Notes: generated by a model from the sequence alone, not told the origin. A DNA stretch of 7,493 bases from Clostridiales bacterium UBA6330 (GCA_002438075.1 DJSQ01000016.1:1-7493), one strand, 5' to 3'. Shown: positions 1 to 6,845, numbered from the stretch's first letter. Numbers and translations are program-made.

Positions 1-58
1 CTTAGGGGACTTCTCCTTAAGAAGTCCCCTAAGTGGGGCTTGGGGCAAAGCCCCAAGG
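1..58. repeat. Two-hairpin palindromic intergenic repeat, copy 1 (A then B)
   Basis: A perfect 14-bp stem with a 5-nt loop (arms 1-14 and 20-33, beginning CTTAGGGG) is followed by a perfect 8-bp stem with an AAA loop (39-46 and 50-57, core GGGGC/GCCCC). A short third dyad, AAGGTC-TT-GACCTT, follows at 55-68. The element lies immediately 3' of the last gene of the minus-strand operon, so it may serve as its transcription end. The B hairpin has no T-run after it on the minus strand, and what follows the A hairpin lies outside the window. A related copy in the opposite orientation lies at 6353-6438, which favours a dispersed REP/MITE-like element over a purpose-built terminator. The repeat may extend left of the window. 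Confidence 0.75.
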
Positions 59-70
59 TCTTGACCTTAA

Positions 71-2791
71 TCATTGCAACATTTCCCACTTTGTCATCGG
101 CTGAAGCTCGTAGAGCTTTGCGTCGGGAGCGTCGGTCAGAGCGAAAGCGACCGCAAGACGAACGCGGTCCTTCGCCTCAACGCGAATGACCAAACGCGAG
201 AACGGGGTTCCGCCAATCGGGAGTACCTCGAACTTCGAGGTCCCGCCGCCGTAAATGCGGCACAAAAGCGTCTTGCCGTCCCGCTCCAAAAGCAGGTAGC
301 GTCCACCGTTCCGAATAACCGTCGCCTCCGTGCAGGCGCTCCAGACAACGACCCCCGCCTCAGCCAACTGCATCTCGTCCTGTACCACCGCAACCGAACG
401 GTGCGCGTAGAGCAACGCACCGCGCTTGGCGCGCAGGAGCTTGTCCGAAATGCCGCCGAGATCAACCGCCGCAAACGCGCGGTCGGGCGCACTCTTCGCC
501 TCGGTGATTGCCGCCACTGCCTGCGGGTTCTGGTCGGGGTACGGCGCATCCTGCGGGTCCACCGTCACCGTGTTCTGCCACTCCGCGCGGCGGCGAAGCA
601 TCGGGTCGGCAATCGCATCCCCGCAAGCCGAGAGGAAGCGCACACCGCCCATTTCCAGACAGAAGCTGCCCGCATCAAGCGCACCGCCAACCTCGTGGTT
701 GCTCCCGCCGTGTAAGCCGACAAAGCAGGCATCCTCGCCCCACGCCGAACGCAGGGTGACGATTCCCGCGCGCCGCCGAACCGAATCCAGCGGCAGAACG
801 GGGCTCTCCGTCAGTCCCAGCGGACGGTAGAATACCAAGTCGTAGGGGCTGACCGTCTTTTTGCCCGCCAGCAGGTCCTGACGGCGCAACCATGCAAACG
901 TCTCGTTCCCGTAGGTCAGGCTGAACCAACCGAACACCGACGTGTCCAGCATTCTCGCCTTCGCGCCGCAAAGGTTCCACATCCCGTTCTTCGTCTCCAG
1001 ATTCTGCCCGAAGAGCGCAGTCTGCGCAAAGCCCGGGGCGGACGCAAAGCCGTAATCGGTCCCGCAGGCACTGCGGAGCATCGCAATCGTCAGGGCAAGC
1101 GCACGCGTTGCCTTCTCCCATGCGGCAATTCCCTCGGGATAGCCGCCGTCGGGCGCATACGCCGCGAAGCAGGAAACAAGGCTCGAGCCGCCGAAGCGGA
1201 ACACGCGGTAGGAGGTCTCGGGGTACGCCTCGGCGAGCGCCAGCGCCAACGCCACCAGCGCGCAGAGGTTTTCCGCCGCCTCCGAAGTCCCCGCGTGCCA
1301 CATTCTGCCCAGCCCGCGCAGACAGTCCACGCCGGGGCGCAGGGCAAAGCGGAGCATCGCGCGCTCCAGCGGTGCCTTCTGCGCCTCGGTCCATGTCTGG
1401 CGGCACCAGTCGTAGCCGATTGCGCAGGCGTAGCCGACCGCAAGCGCGTCGTGAACCGACTTCTCCGCGCCCCAGCCGTCCAGCCGTGCCAGCGCGTTCA
1501 TCTCGTCCAGAACCCGCAATGCGTAGCTCCGCTCCCCCGTCACGCGGTAAAGCGCGGACCACGCAATGATATTCTCGCAGGTTGCCCATGCGGTGTCCCC
1601 GCTCGGCGCGCCCTTGTAGGCATCGGTCTGCTTGCCGTACTTCTTTTTGACCAGCTCCATCAGCCGACGCTCCTCGCTCGGCTTTTTCGCCGCACGGCGC
1701 AGAGCAAACCATTCGTCATGCGTCAGGAGCAGACGGCAACGGTCGGCATTCGGAATCTTGCGGTGCAGGTCCTCCACCACCCGCTCGGCGGTGGGCTGTA
1801 CGAAGGTAATCTCTGCGTTCAGCTGCCACAACAGCCCCGCGTCCCGCGCCGCATCGAACACATTGCGGCGGTTGGAGAGAATCACAAGCCCCAAAGACGA
1901 TGTAAAAATCTGCCGCCAGCGGAAGAACTCCATGACATACTGCGCGGGGAAGAAGAGCGTTCCGCCCGCAATCCTCGGCAGAAATCCGAGGCGGTTCTTC
2001 TCGCCGTCCACGGTGTACGCCTCGCTGTCGCCCGAGAAGGCATACTTCTTGCGGCGGTAGGTAAAGGACAGCGTGTTTGCCTTGTTGTCCACCACCGCAC
2101 GGTGCGCAATCGCCGCGGCAATCGGTGCCATCGGGAGCCAGAGCACGCCGTCCGCTTCAAACGGACGCGCCGCAGGGTCCGCATCGGGCGCAATGGGGAG
2201 CCGCTTGCGGTCCACCACCGCGTAAGCCGCCGTGCGCGAGAACATCGCCGCACCCTTCAACTCGGGCATCTTCACGTAAATCTGCGGTGCCAAAGTCTCC
2301 CATAGATAGAAGTTATCAAAGCAAAGCGTTGTCGCGGTGCTGTTTGCCTGCCCGCCGACCGCGCAGTCCATCACGATTCCCGTGATATGATTCCAGCCTG
2401 CGGGAGACTTGCGCGCGGCAAGCGTGGGCAGTTCCACGCGGTAATCGTTCCAGCCGTTGCGCGTGATGGGGAGCAGACAGCTGTAGCCGCTCTCGCCGCC
2501 CGCCGTTTCGTCGCTCTCAAACCGCAGGGCAAAGCTGCCGCCCGCCCCCTGCACGGCAAATGCCGAAAAGGTCAGATAACGGTAGCCCGAAAGGTCGCTC
2601 GTCTCCAGCGGGATGCGCACCCGCGCGGTCTGCGCAAAGCGCCACGCCGCAGTCAGATGGGCGCTTTTTTTGTGTCCCAGATCGGGCTTCATGCCGCTCG
2701 CCTCAATCCAGTCGTAGCCGTTCATGTCGAGGAAGCAGACCGCCTCGCTGTACTCCGGCTGTTCAATACAGCTTCTCAGATTCTTTTTCAT
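71..2791 (-). CDS. Heparinase II/III-like polysaccharide lyase family protein with CBM-like and stalk-like domains
   Basis: The 906-residue protein is likely a lyase or related enzyme acting on acidic polysaccharide or oligosaccharide; the substrate is unknown. Residues 45-165 look like a galactose-binding-type beta-sandwich, with the strand pattern ending in CFDNFYL. Residues 190-305 resemble the copper-amine-oxidase N-terminal (stalk) domain. Residues about 310-650 are Ala/Trp-rich helices typical of an (alpha/alpha)6 toroid, including DGGYPEG at 548-554. Residues 675-900 form the heparinase-type C-terminal beta-sandwich, with SNHEVGG...DAGSF (697-710) and WQNTVTVD (738-745). In the usual C-terminal motif (HNT-type) a His precedes NT; here it is Gln739. 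The N-terminus (MKKNLRSCIEQPEYSE) has no hydrophobic signal segment, so the protein appears cytoplasmic, which is odd for CBM and stalk modules. It is the last gene of the operon, 19 bp after the SGNH gene. An AAAGGA Shine-Dalgarno about 10 nt upstream supports the ATG. Fold assignment is fairly sure; activity is inferred. Confidence 0.8.
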   Translation of the reverse strand: MKKNLRSCIEQPEYSEAVCFLDMNGYDWIEASGMKPDLGHKKSAHLTAAWRFAQTARVRIPLETSDLSGYRYLTFSAFAVQGAGGSFALRFESDETAGGESGYSCLLPITRNGWNDYRVELPTLAARKSPAGWNHITGIVMDCAVGGQANSTATTLCFDNFYLWETLAPQIYVKMPELKGAAMFSRTAAYAVVDRKRLPIAPDADPAARPFEADGVLWLPMAPIAAAIAHRAVVDNKANTLSFTYRRKKYAFSGDSEAYTVDGEKNRLGFLPRIAGGTLFFPAQYVMEFFRWRQIFTSSLGLVILSNRRNVFDAARDAGLLWQLNAEITFVQPTAERVVEDLHRKIPNADRCRLLLTHDEWFALRRAAKKPSEERRLMELVKKKYGKQTDAYKGAPSGDTAWATCENIIAWSALYRVTGERSYALRVLDEMNALARLDGWGAEKSVHDALAVGYACAIGYDWCRQTWTEAQKAPLERAMLRFALRPGVDCLRGLGRMWHAGTSEAAENLCALVALALALAEAYPETSYRVFRFGGSSLVSCFAAYAPDGGYPEGIAAWEKATRALALTIAMLRSACGTDYGFASAPGFAQTALFGQNLETKNGMWNLCGAKARMLDTSVFGWFSLTYGNETFAWLRRQDLLAGKKTVSPYDLVFYRPLGLTESPVLPLDSVRRRAGIVTLRSAWGEDACFVGLHGGSNHEVGGALDAGSFCLEMGGVRFLSACGDAIADPMLRRRAEWQNTVTVDPQDAPYPDQNPQAVAAITEAKSAPDRAFAAVDLGGISDKLLRAKRGALLYAHRSVAVVQDEMQLAEAGVVVWSACTEATVIRNGGRYLLLERDGKTLLCRIYGGGTSKFEVLPIGGTPFSRLVIRVEAKDRVRLAVAFALTDAPDAKLYELQPMTKWEMLQ

Positions 2792-2810
2792 ACGGTTTCA
2801 TTCCTTTCTA

Positions 2811-4715
2811 TCATGTACCGAACAGGTCGGTCAAGTAAGTCACAATCACTTCTGCCTCATATCCGTAGCCATCGGAGGTCAGATGCACGGCATCGGCAAA
2901 ATCCGAGGTCGGGTCAACAGAGAGGTAGTTGGGAAGCAGCCAAACCTTTTCGGCTTCCCTGCCGTCAAACACGGTCGAAAGCCGCTCAAAATATGCCGCA
3001 GACTCCCGCGCGACAACATTGTCCGCATACACTGCCGTCCGCCCCCTGTAATATTCGGTCAGCACCAGCACCGCGATATTGGAATCATACGCGTGAATCG
3101 ATGCGACAATCGCGTTCAGATATTCGGTTGAACGCGCGGAATATCCATCGTTCGCGCCGAGATTCAGAATCACAAAATCGGGGCGGCATTCGGGGTGGTT
3201 GCTGATGTAGTAAGCAAAATCAAAGCGCTCCGTTGTCGGATTCCAGAACGGATTTTTCCCTTCTTTTTTCGAGACGAAATTACCCGCACTCCATCCGCCG
3301 TAGCCCTCGCACTTCACGCCGTCCGCGTTGGTCTGCGTTCCGAGCCATTCCACGCCCGGGGCAAGCGTTGCCAACTCCTTCGGCAGACTTGCGGGAATTC
3401 CTACGCCCGGGGCAATGCGGCTGTCCCCGATGAGAAGCCCTTTCTTCCCCGTCGGCGTTTTCTCCGCCGCCACCGTTACGGTAATCTGCTTCGTGTCCAG
3501 AAACAGGATTCCGACCGTCATTGGGCGATACAACGTTACATCCAGCGTGTAGGTCCCCGCGTTCTCTGCGCTCAGCGTGAAGATCCCGTTCTCCTCCGTC
3601 ACGGTCAGTCCATCGTCACCCACCATGGCAAGAAAACAGCTTGCATCGCCCCACGGGACGATCTCCGTACCGACCAGACGCATGGATTTGCCCGCAAGCA
3701 AGGTCAGCTTTTCGGGCAGGTTCATCCCCTCCGCGCCCGTGACGGTGATATGCTTCGGCTCAAAGAATTTGCTTTTTGCGTAGCCGATCTGCCCATCGGG
3801 CAGGAGCAACATATTGAATTCGTCTCCCTCGGTCACCTCACCCCTGCCGATGCAAAGGAATTCCTTGCCCGCAGAGTAGCTCCGCAAAATATTCGAGGTA
3901 CCGTTTATCTCCGGCGTGCTCCGCAGATTCAGCGCCGGATTTTCCCAGTTCAGCGTCACGATTTCAAACCGCGGGCGCATATTGTACTGCTCTACCGCAT
4001 CCGAGAGATACCCGTCCTCGGGAATCATCCCCGCGTCCAACGTCGTTGTGCCGTCCGAGAGCAGGACCGTCAGATGCCCTTTTTCGTTCACATAGCAGTC
4101 CTTGACCGACAGCTTGTTGCCGTCCGCGTCCTGCATCAGACCCGTTTGCAGCTCCCGTAGCCATTCGGTCAGCGTCCCCGCGTAGCCCTCCGACTGTGCT
4201 TTTGTGAAGTCGTTCGCTTCGGTCGGCGCAACACTGCCTCCGACCGTGCCCGCGTCAATCTGCGTTCCGTCCGTCAGCGTGACCAGCAGGTGCCCGTTCT
4301 CGTCAATGCGCACACTGCGGATGCCAACCCCGTTCGCCCCATCGCGTCCGTTCTCGCCGTCCTGTCCGTTTTTGCCGTTTTCGCCGTCTTTTCCGTCCGC
4401 GCCGTCCTTGCCGTTCTCACCGAACGCCAGCGACAGAAGCCATTCCTTCTCGCTCCCGCGAAAGCCGTTTGCCACGGCGATTTCGTAGGCGCTCTTCCCG
4501 TCCCTGCCGCCGAGCGAAGCAAGCCACTCGGTCACACTGCCCGTATAGCCGTTTTCCACGGCAAGCTCGTAGGCGCTCTTTCCGTCAATCCCGTCCGTGC
4601 CGTCCAACCCCTTCATCATCCACACGCCGCCCTTTGCAAGGTTGAGCGTCAGCAGGACCACAATCAGCACGCCGACCGTCAGAAGCGCAATCAGCAACCA
4701 ATTATTCCGTTTCAT
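2811..4715 (-). CDS. Membrane-anchored collagen-like SGNH/GDSL hydrolase
   Basis: The protein has 634 residues from the ATG at 4715. That start is chosen because it overlaps the galT stop as ATGA, has GGAAAGAGG just upstream, and begins directly with a Lys/Arg plus transmembrane segment (6-27). The longer reading frame to 4778 adds 21 residues inside galT with no signal-like features. After the membrane anchor come two DGKSAYE...NG...EWL repeats (44-69 and 72-97). Next is a Gly-X-Y collagen-like run (99-131, ten triplets then GVG) rich in GKD and GEN. Then come DENGHLLVTLTDG-type hairpin units (137-155 and 208-229) with a degenerate third EWL repeat (169-190), an SH3b-like domain (about 250-318, LNLRS...DGQIGYAKS) and an Ig-like segment (322-415). 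The C-terminal SGNH domain shows GDS (430-432), the block II glycines (GYGGWS, 471-476), GAND (520-523) and DAVH (608-611), so all four catalytic blocks are present. It probably removes acyl groups from glycans outside the cell. It is translationally coupled to galT; the ester substrate is unknown. Confidence 0.85.
   Translation of the reverse strand: MKRNNWLLIALLTVGVLIVVLLTLNLAKGGVWMMKGLDGTDGIDGKSAYELAVENGYTGSVTEWLASLGGRDGKSAYEIAVANGFRGSEKEWLLSLAFGENGKDGADGKDGENGKNGQDGENGRDGANGVGIRSVRIDENGHLLVTLTDGTQIDAGTVGGSVAPTEANDFTKAQSEGYAGTLTEWLRELQTGLMQDADGNKLSVKDCYVNEKGHLTVLLSDGTTTLDAGMIPEDGYLSDAVEQYNMRPRFEIVTLNWENPALNLRSTPEINGTSNILRSYSAGKEFLCIGRGEVTEGDEFNMLLLPDGQIGYAKSKFFEPKHITVTGAEGMNLPEKLTLLAGKSMRLVGTEIVPWGDASCFLAMVGDDGLTVTEENGIFTLSAENAGTYTLDVTLYRPMTVGILFLDTKQITVTVAAEKTPTGKKGLLIGDSRIAPGVGIPASLPKELATLAPGVEWLGTQTNADGVKCEGYGGWSAGNFVSKKEGKNPFWNPTTERFDFAYYISNHPECRPDFVILNLGANDGYSARSTEYLNAIVASIHAYDSNIAVLVLTEYYRGRTAVYADNVVARESAAYFERLSTVFDGREAEKVWLLPNYLSVDPTSDFADAVHLTSDGYGYEAEVIVTYLTDLFGT
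4323..4421 (-). repeat. Collagen-like Gly-X-Y coding repeat
   Basis: This stretch of the SGNH gene encodes residues 99-131, ten consecutive Gly-X-Y triplets (GEN, GKD, GAD, GKD, GEN, GKN, GQD, GEN, GRD, GAN) followed by GVG. The DNA is a degenerate 9-bp periodicity of CCGTTCTCG/CCGTCCTTG type on the plus strand. The triplets lack proline and are rich in charged and Asn residues, as in bacterial collagen-like proteins stabilised by charge pairs. Such repeats commonly vary in copy number between strains. A second, three-triplet run (GLD GTD GID) lies just after the membrane segment. Confidence 0.85.
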
Positions 4716-6223
4716 AGCCTCTTTCCGCCAACCGAGGAAACAAACCGCAGGAATGCTTCTCTCCCCTCGTCGGTGCACTGATAAACGCCCGCGTCCTCCA
4801 GAACGCCCTCAAAGGTGCGTCCGATTTCCTGCCGCAGGATGTCCTCCGCGTTCTCTTTGGTAAAGTCGTGGTCTGCCGCGAACCGACCCACCCACTCCGC
4901 GTGCTTGGCAACACGCTCATCGGCGGCGGGGTCCTTCCCCTCGGCAAGCAGACCCGCAAGGATGCCCATTTCGTTCTTCAGTCGTGCGGGCAGGACCGCA
5001 AGTCCCATGACCTCAATCAGCCCGATATTTTCCTTCTTGATGTTATGCTTGTCCGCGTGCGGGTGATACAGCCCCAGCGGGTGCTCGGGCGTGGTCAGGT
5101 TGTTGCGCAGGACCAGATCCAGCTCGTAATCGCTCCCGCGGCGGCGCGCAATCGGCGTTACGGTGTTGTGCTTCTCGCCGTCTGTCTCCGCCAAAACCAT
5201 GGCGGCGGGGTCGCTGTAGGCTCTCCACGCGGTCAGGATGCGGTCGGCAAGCTCGGTCAATTGCCCACGGTCTGCTCCGCGCAAGCGGATGACCGACATG
5301 GGCCAGTGGACGATGCCCGCGCGGATGCCATCAAAGCCCGCAAAGGTCAGCGGAATTTCAACCTCCGCGCGCTCCATTGCAAAGGTATAGTGCCCGCCCT
5401 GCATATGGTCGTGCGTGAGGATGGACCCGCCGACAATGGGCAGGTCGGCATTGGAGCCGAGGAAGTAATGCGGCAGATAGGTGATGAAGTCCAGCTGCTT
5501 GACAAAGGTACTGCGGTCAATCTTCATCGGGGTATGCTCGCCCGAGAGGACAATGCAATGCTCGTTATAGTAGACATACGGCGAATACTGGAGGTACCAC
5601 TGCCTGCCGTCCAGCGTCAGCGGAATCAGGCGGTGCGAGGCGCGCGCGGCTTGCGTGAGACTGCCCGCAAAGCCCTCGTTCTCGCGGCAGAGCGCGCATT
5701 TTGGGTAGCCCGTCTGCTTTTGCAGCTTTGCCGCCGCAATCGCTTTGGGGTCCTTTTCGGGCTTGGAGAGGTTGACGGTAATGTCGAGCGTGCCGTATTT
5801 GCCCGCGTAGGTCCATTTGAGGTCGCGCCTGACGCGGTAGGTGCGGATATAATCCGAGGCGCAGGCAAGGTGGTAGTACCAATCGGTTGCCGCCTCGGGG
5901 GACTGCGCATAGCGGCTGTTGAATTCGTCGATGACCTTGCTCGGCAGCGGGGTCAGGATTCCCATCAGCTCGGTGTCGAACAGGTCGCGCCCCGTCACGC
6001 CGTTGTCGGGGATGACCCCGTTTGCCACGGCGTAGTCGCAAAGCTCCCCGAGCAGCTCCTCGAGCGGGCGCTCGTTCGGCTCTTCGACGTTCTCAAAGGC
6101 GCTGATTTTCAGCTTCTCCATCAGTCGGTTTTCAAAATAAACGCGGTCGCGCGGGTCCGCAAGTCCGCTTTTTTCCGCATACGCAATCAGGTCCCTGACC
6201 GTTTGGCAAATCGAATGTTCCAT
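4712..6223 (-). CDS. galT: UTP/UDP-glucose--hexose-1-phosphate uridylyltransferase, class II (Firmicutes GalT)
   Basis: The 503-residue enzyme exchanges UMP between UDP-glucose and galactose-1-phosphate, the central step of the Leloir pathway, in the cytoplasm. Its length fits the roughly 490-515-residue class II GalT found in Firmicutes and differs from the shorter E. coli type. The nucleotidyl-transfer motif HDHMQGGH (271-278) is the class II version of the His-x-His-x-Gln active site, whose His is uridylylated in the family. Other family-like stretches are YPKCALCRENEGFAG (173-187), YVYYNEHCIVLSGEHTPMKI (216-235) and ENIGLIEVMGLAVLPARL (398-415). It is the first gene of the operon, with a 5' leader of about 55 nt and an AAAGAG-type weak ribosome site; a GGAG lies further up. 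Its TGA overlaps the next gene's ATG. No galK or galE is in the window, so the rest of the pathway is elsewhere. Family assignment is secure. Confidence 0.93.
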   Translation of the reverse strand: MEHSICQTVRDLIAYAEKSGLADPRDRVYFENRLMEKLKISAFENVEEPNERPLEELLGELCDYAVANGVIPDNGVTGRDLFDTELMGILTPLPSKVIDEFNSRYAQSPEAATDWYYHLACASDYIRTYRVRRDLKWTYAGKYGTLDITVNLSKPEKDPKAIAAAKLQKQTGYPKCALCRENEGFAGSLTQAARASHRLIPLTLDGRQWYLQYSPYVYYNEHCIVLSGEHTPMKIDRSTFVKQLDFITYLPHYFLGSNADLPIVGGSILTHDHMQGGHYTFAMERAEVEIPLTFAGFDGIRAGIVHWPMSVIRLRGADRGQLTELADRILTAWRAYSDPAAMVLAETDGEKHNTVTPIARRRGSDYELDLVLRNNLTTPEHPLGLYHPHADKHNIKKENIGLIEVMGLAVLPARLKNEMGILAGLLAEGKDPAADERVAKHAEWVGRFAADHDFTKENAEDILRQEIGRTFEGVLEDAGVYQCTDEGREAFLRFVSSVGGKRL

Positions 6224-6285
6224 TTTTCGCTCTTTTTCTCCGTTCCGTCCCGCAATGGGAAAATCAATCTACTTATACAGTATAT

Positions 6286-6314
6286 ATTATATCATGTTTC
6301 CCCCGTTTTGTAAA
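6286..6314 (-). promoter_or_regulatory. Sigma-A-type promoter of the galT-SGNH-heparinase operon
   Basis: On the minus strand, TTTACA (6309-6314) and TATAAT (6286-6291) are separated by exactly 17 nt. A TG one base before the -10 (TGATATAAT) makes it an extended -10. Expected transcription start is near 6279, giving a leader of about 55 nt before galT. It is the only convincing promoter seen upstream of the three operon genes, whose spacing is too tight for internal ones. Confidence 0.85.
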
Positions 6315-6326
6315 TGCCTTTTTACA
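6309..6326. promoter_or_regulatory. Candidate operator dyad over the galT operon -35
   Basis: TGTAAA (6309-6314) and TTTACA (6321-6326) form a perfect 6-bp inverted repeat with a 6-nt spacer, covering the -35 element. It is longer than a CcpA cre site and lacks its central CG, so the binding protein is not identified. A second short dyad, TATAC-A-GTATA (6274-6284), sits at the expected transcription start. Both are AT-rich, so chance is possible. Confidence 0.35.
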
Positions 6327-6352
6327 CTTTTTTGCGGGAAAAATGCGTGAAA

Positions 6353-6438
6353 GGTCGCGGGGCTTTGCCCCGCGACCCGCTCTGCGTTTCAGGTTCTTGA
6401 AAGGTTTTAGGAAAACTTCTTGCAAGAAGTTTTCCTAA
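6353..6438. repeat. Two-hairpin palindromic intergenic repeat, copy 2 (B then A, inverted)
   Basis: A perfect 11-bp stem with a TTT loop (6353-6363 and 6367-6377; core GGGGC/GCCCC) is followed 29 nt later by a perfect 32-bp palindrome (6407-6438; half-site TTAGGAAAACTTCTTG, no unpaired loop). It is the same two-part design as at 1-58: the A hairpin shares TTAGG...ACTTCT/AGAAGT...CCTAA and the B hairpin shares the GGGGC-loop-GCCCC core. Its order and loop sequence are those of the reverse complement. It lies between the galT promoter and the RHH gene, and could also end leftward transcription from the RHH gene; TTTCACGCATTTTT follows B on the minus strand. Confidence 0.8.
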
Positions 6439-6534
6439 CGCACCCCCTGCATCCCCTCGCGTCCCGTTCGGTTGCCTCCGTTTTCGGCGGGAGCGACAAG
6501 AGGATACGCTCGTTTCAAGAGGAAAGGTGCAACT

Positions 6535-6548
6535 GTGCCCCGCGGCAC
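6535..6548 (-). terminator. Small hairpin just downstream of the RHH gene
   Basis: GTGCC-CCGC-GGCAC forms a 5-bp stem 14 nt past the RHH stop codon. On the minus strand it is followed only by a mixed pyrimidine-rich stretch (AGTTGCACCTTTCC), so it is a weak terminator candidate. The rest of 6439-6534 shows no gene or clear signal. Confidence 0.25.
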
Positions 6549-6562
6549 GTTACGGATGTAGT

Positions 6563-6754
6563 TTACTTGACCTCACAGTTCTGTATGGCATATTCGAGGA
6601 GCAGATTGATCAGCTCGTTTCTGGAGCGGTTCGTCTCCATCGAAAGCTTTTCCAGCTCCGCTATGGTACCTTCCTTGACGCGGATTGAAAAGACCTTGTA
6701 GCCGTCATCCCCGCGCAAATTTTTTCGTTCTATCACCAAACTCTTTTCCTGCAT
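6563..6754 (-). CDS. Ribbon-helix-helix (Arc/CopG-type) DNA-binding protein
   Basis: The 63-residue protein is probably a dimeric transcription repressor. A basic N-terminus leads into a beta strand, YKVFSIRV (19-26), whose alternate residues would contact DNA. Helix A follows (KEGTIAELEKLSMET, 27-41), then a turn TNRSRNE and helix B (45-60, NELINLLLEYAIQNC). This is the standard RHH layout, and the size matches single-domain family members. The ATG at 6752-6754 is preceded by AAGGAGA at good spacing. The gene diverges from the XRE gene across a 324-bp region with overlapping promoters and a 19-bp dyad that could be its own operator; that is inference. No toxin partner or relaxase is next to it, so an antitoxin or plasmid-type role has no support here. 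The target genes are unknown. Confidence 0.8.
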   Translation of the reverse strand: MQEKSLVIERKNLRGDDGYKVFSIRVKEGTIAELEKLSMETNRSRNELINLLLEYAIQNCEVK

Positions 6755-6787
6755 TTTTTCTCCTTCTCCGAAGCAACCGTATTATTT

Positions 6788-6816
6788 ATTATATATTGAC
6801 AATCTGCTTTTGTATA
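6788..6816 (-). promoter_or_regulatory. Likely promoter of the RHH gene
   Basis: A consensus TATAAT (6788-6793, minus strand) lies 17 nt downstream of TATACA (6811-6816), which matches the -35 consensus at four of six positions. Transcription would start near 6781, about 27 nt before the RHH ATG. It overlaps the plus-strand promoter at 6796-6825, so RNA polymerase cannot occupy both at once. Confidence 0.6.
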
Positions 6817-6825
6817 TGTCATAAT
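6796..6825 (+). promoter_or_regulatory. Plus-strand sigma-A-type promoter opposing the RHH promoter
   Basis: A perfect TTGACA (6796-6801) and CATAAT (6820-6825) are 18 nt apart. Expected start is near 6832, inside the 19-bp dyad. No gene with a ribosome site lies close downstream. The transcript would either end at the hairpin 6896-6927 or read on to the XRE gene at 7079 with a leader of about 245 nt. Confidence 0.6.
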
Positions 6826-6826
6826 G

Positions 6827-6845
6827 ATAACATAAGTTATGTTAT
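6827..6845. promoter_or_regulatory. Perfect 19-bp operator-like dyad
   Basis: ATAACATAA and TTATGTTAT are exact reverse complements around a central G. The dyad begins one base after the plus-strand -10 and covers its expected start site, the classic position for a repressor. It is 34 bp upstream of the RHH -10 and 11 bp upstream of its -35. Either the RHH or the XRE protein could bind it; sequence alone does not decide. Confidence 0.6.

Noticed and set aside
675..1712. Minus-strand 345-codon frame inside the heparinase-like gene
   Set aside because: It is an out-of-frame Gly/Arg/Cys-rich translation of a real coding region; the in-frame protein shows the domains.
4323..4421. Regular 9-bp pattern that could look like a CRISPR or satellite array
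   Set aside because: It is the codon pattern of the Gly-X-Y collagen-like segment; there are no spacers and the frame is continuous.
4716..4778. Upstream ATG giving a 21-residue longer SGNH protein
   Set aside because: It would place an Arg-rich stretch before the membrane segment, entirely inside galT. The ATGA overlap with GGAAAGAGG upstream gives the better start at 4715.
4868..6313. Long plus-strand open frame (481 codons) opposite galT
   Set aside because: It lies antisense to a clearly recognised GalT and has low-complexity Arg/Val-rich content with no family-like motif. GC-rich third positions create such shadow frames; similar ones at 1295-2305, 2387-3205 and 3195-4160 were rejected for the same reason.
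6309..6326. CcpA cre site at the galT promoter
   Set aside because: TGTAAA and TTTACA are 6 nt apart, making an 18-bp dyad; a cre site is 14 bp with a central CG, which is absent.
6420..6701. 93-codon plus-strand frame opposite the RHH gene
   Set aside because: It begins inside the palindromic repeat and runs antisense to the RHH gene, with no recognisable domain.
6563..6754. Antitoxin of a toxin-antitoxin pair
   Set aside because: No toxin-like gene follows or precedes it within the window, and the adjacent XRE gene is divergent.
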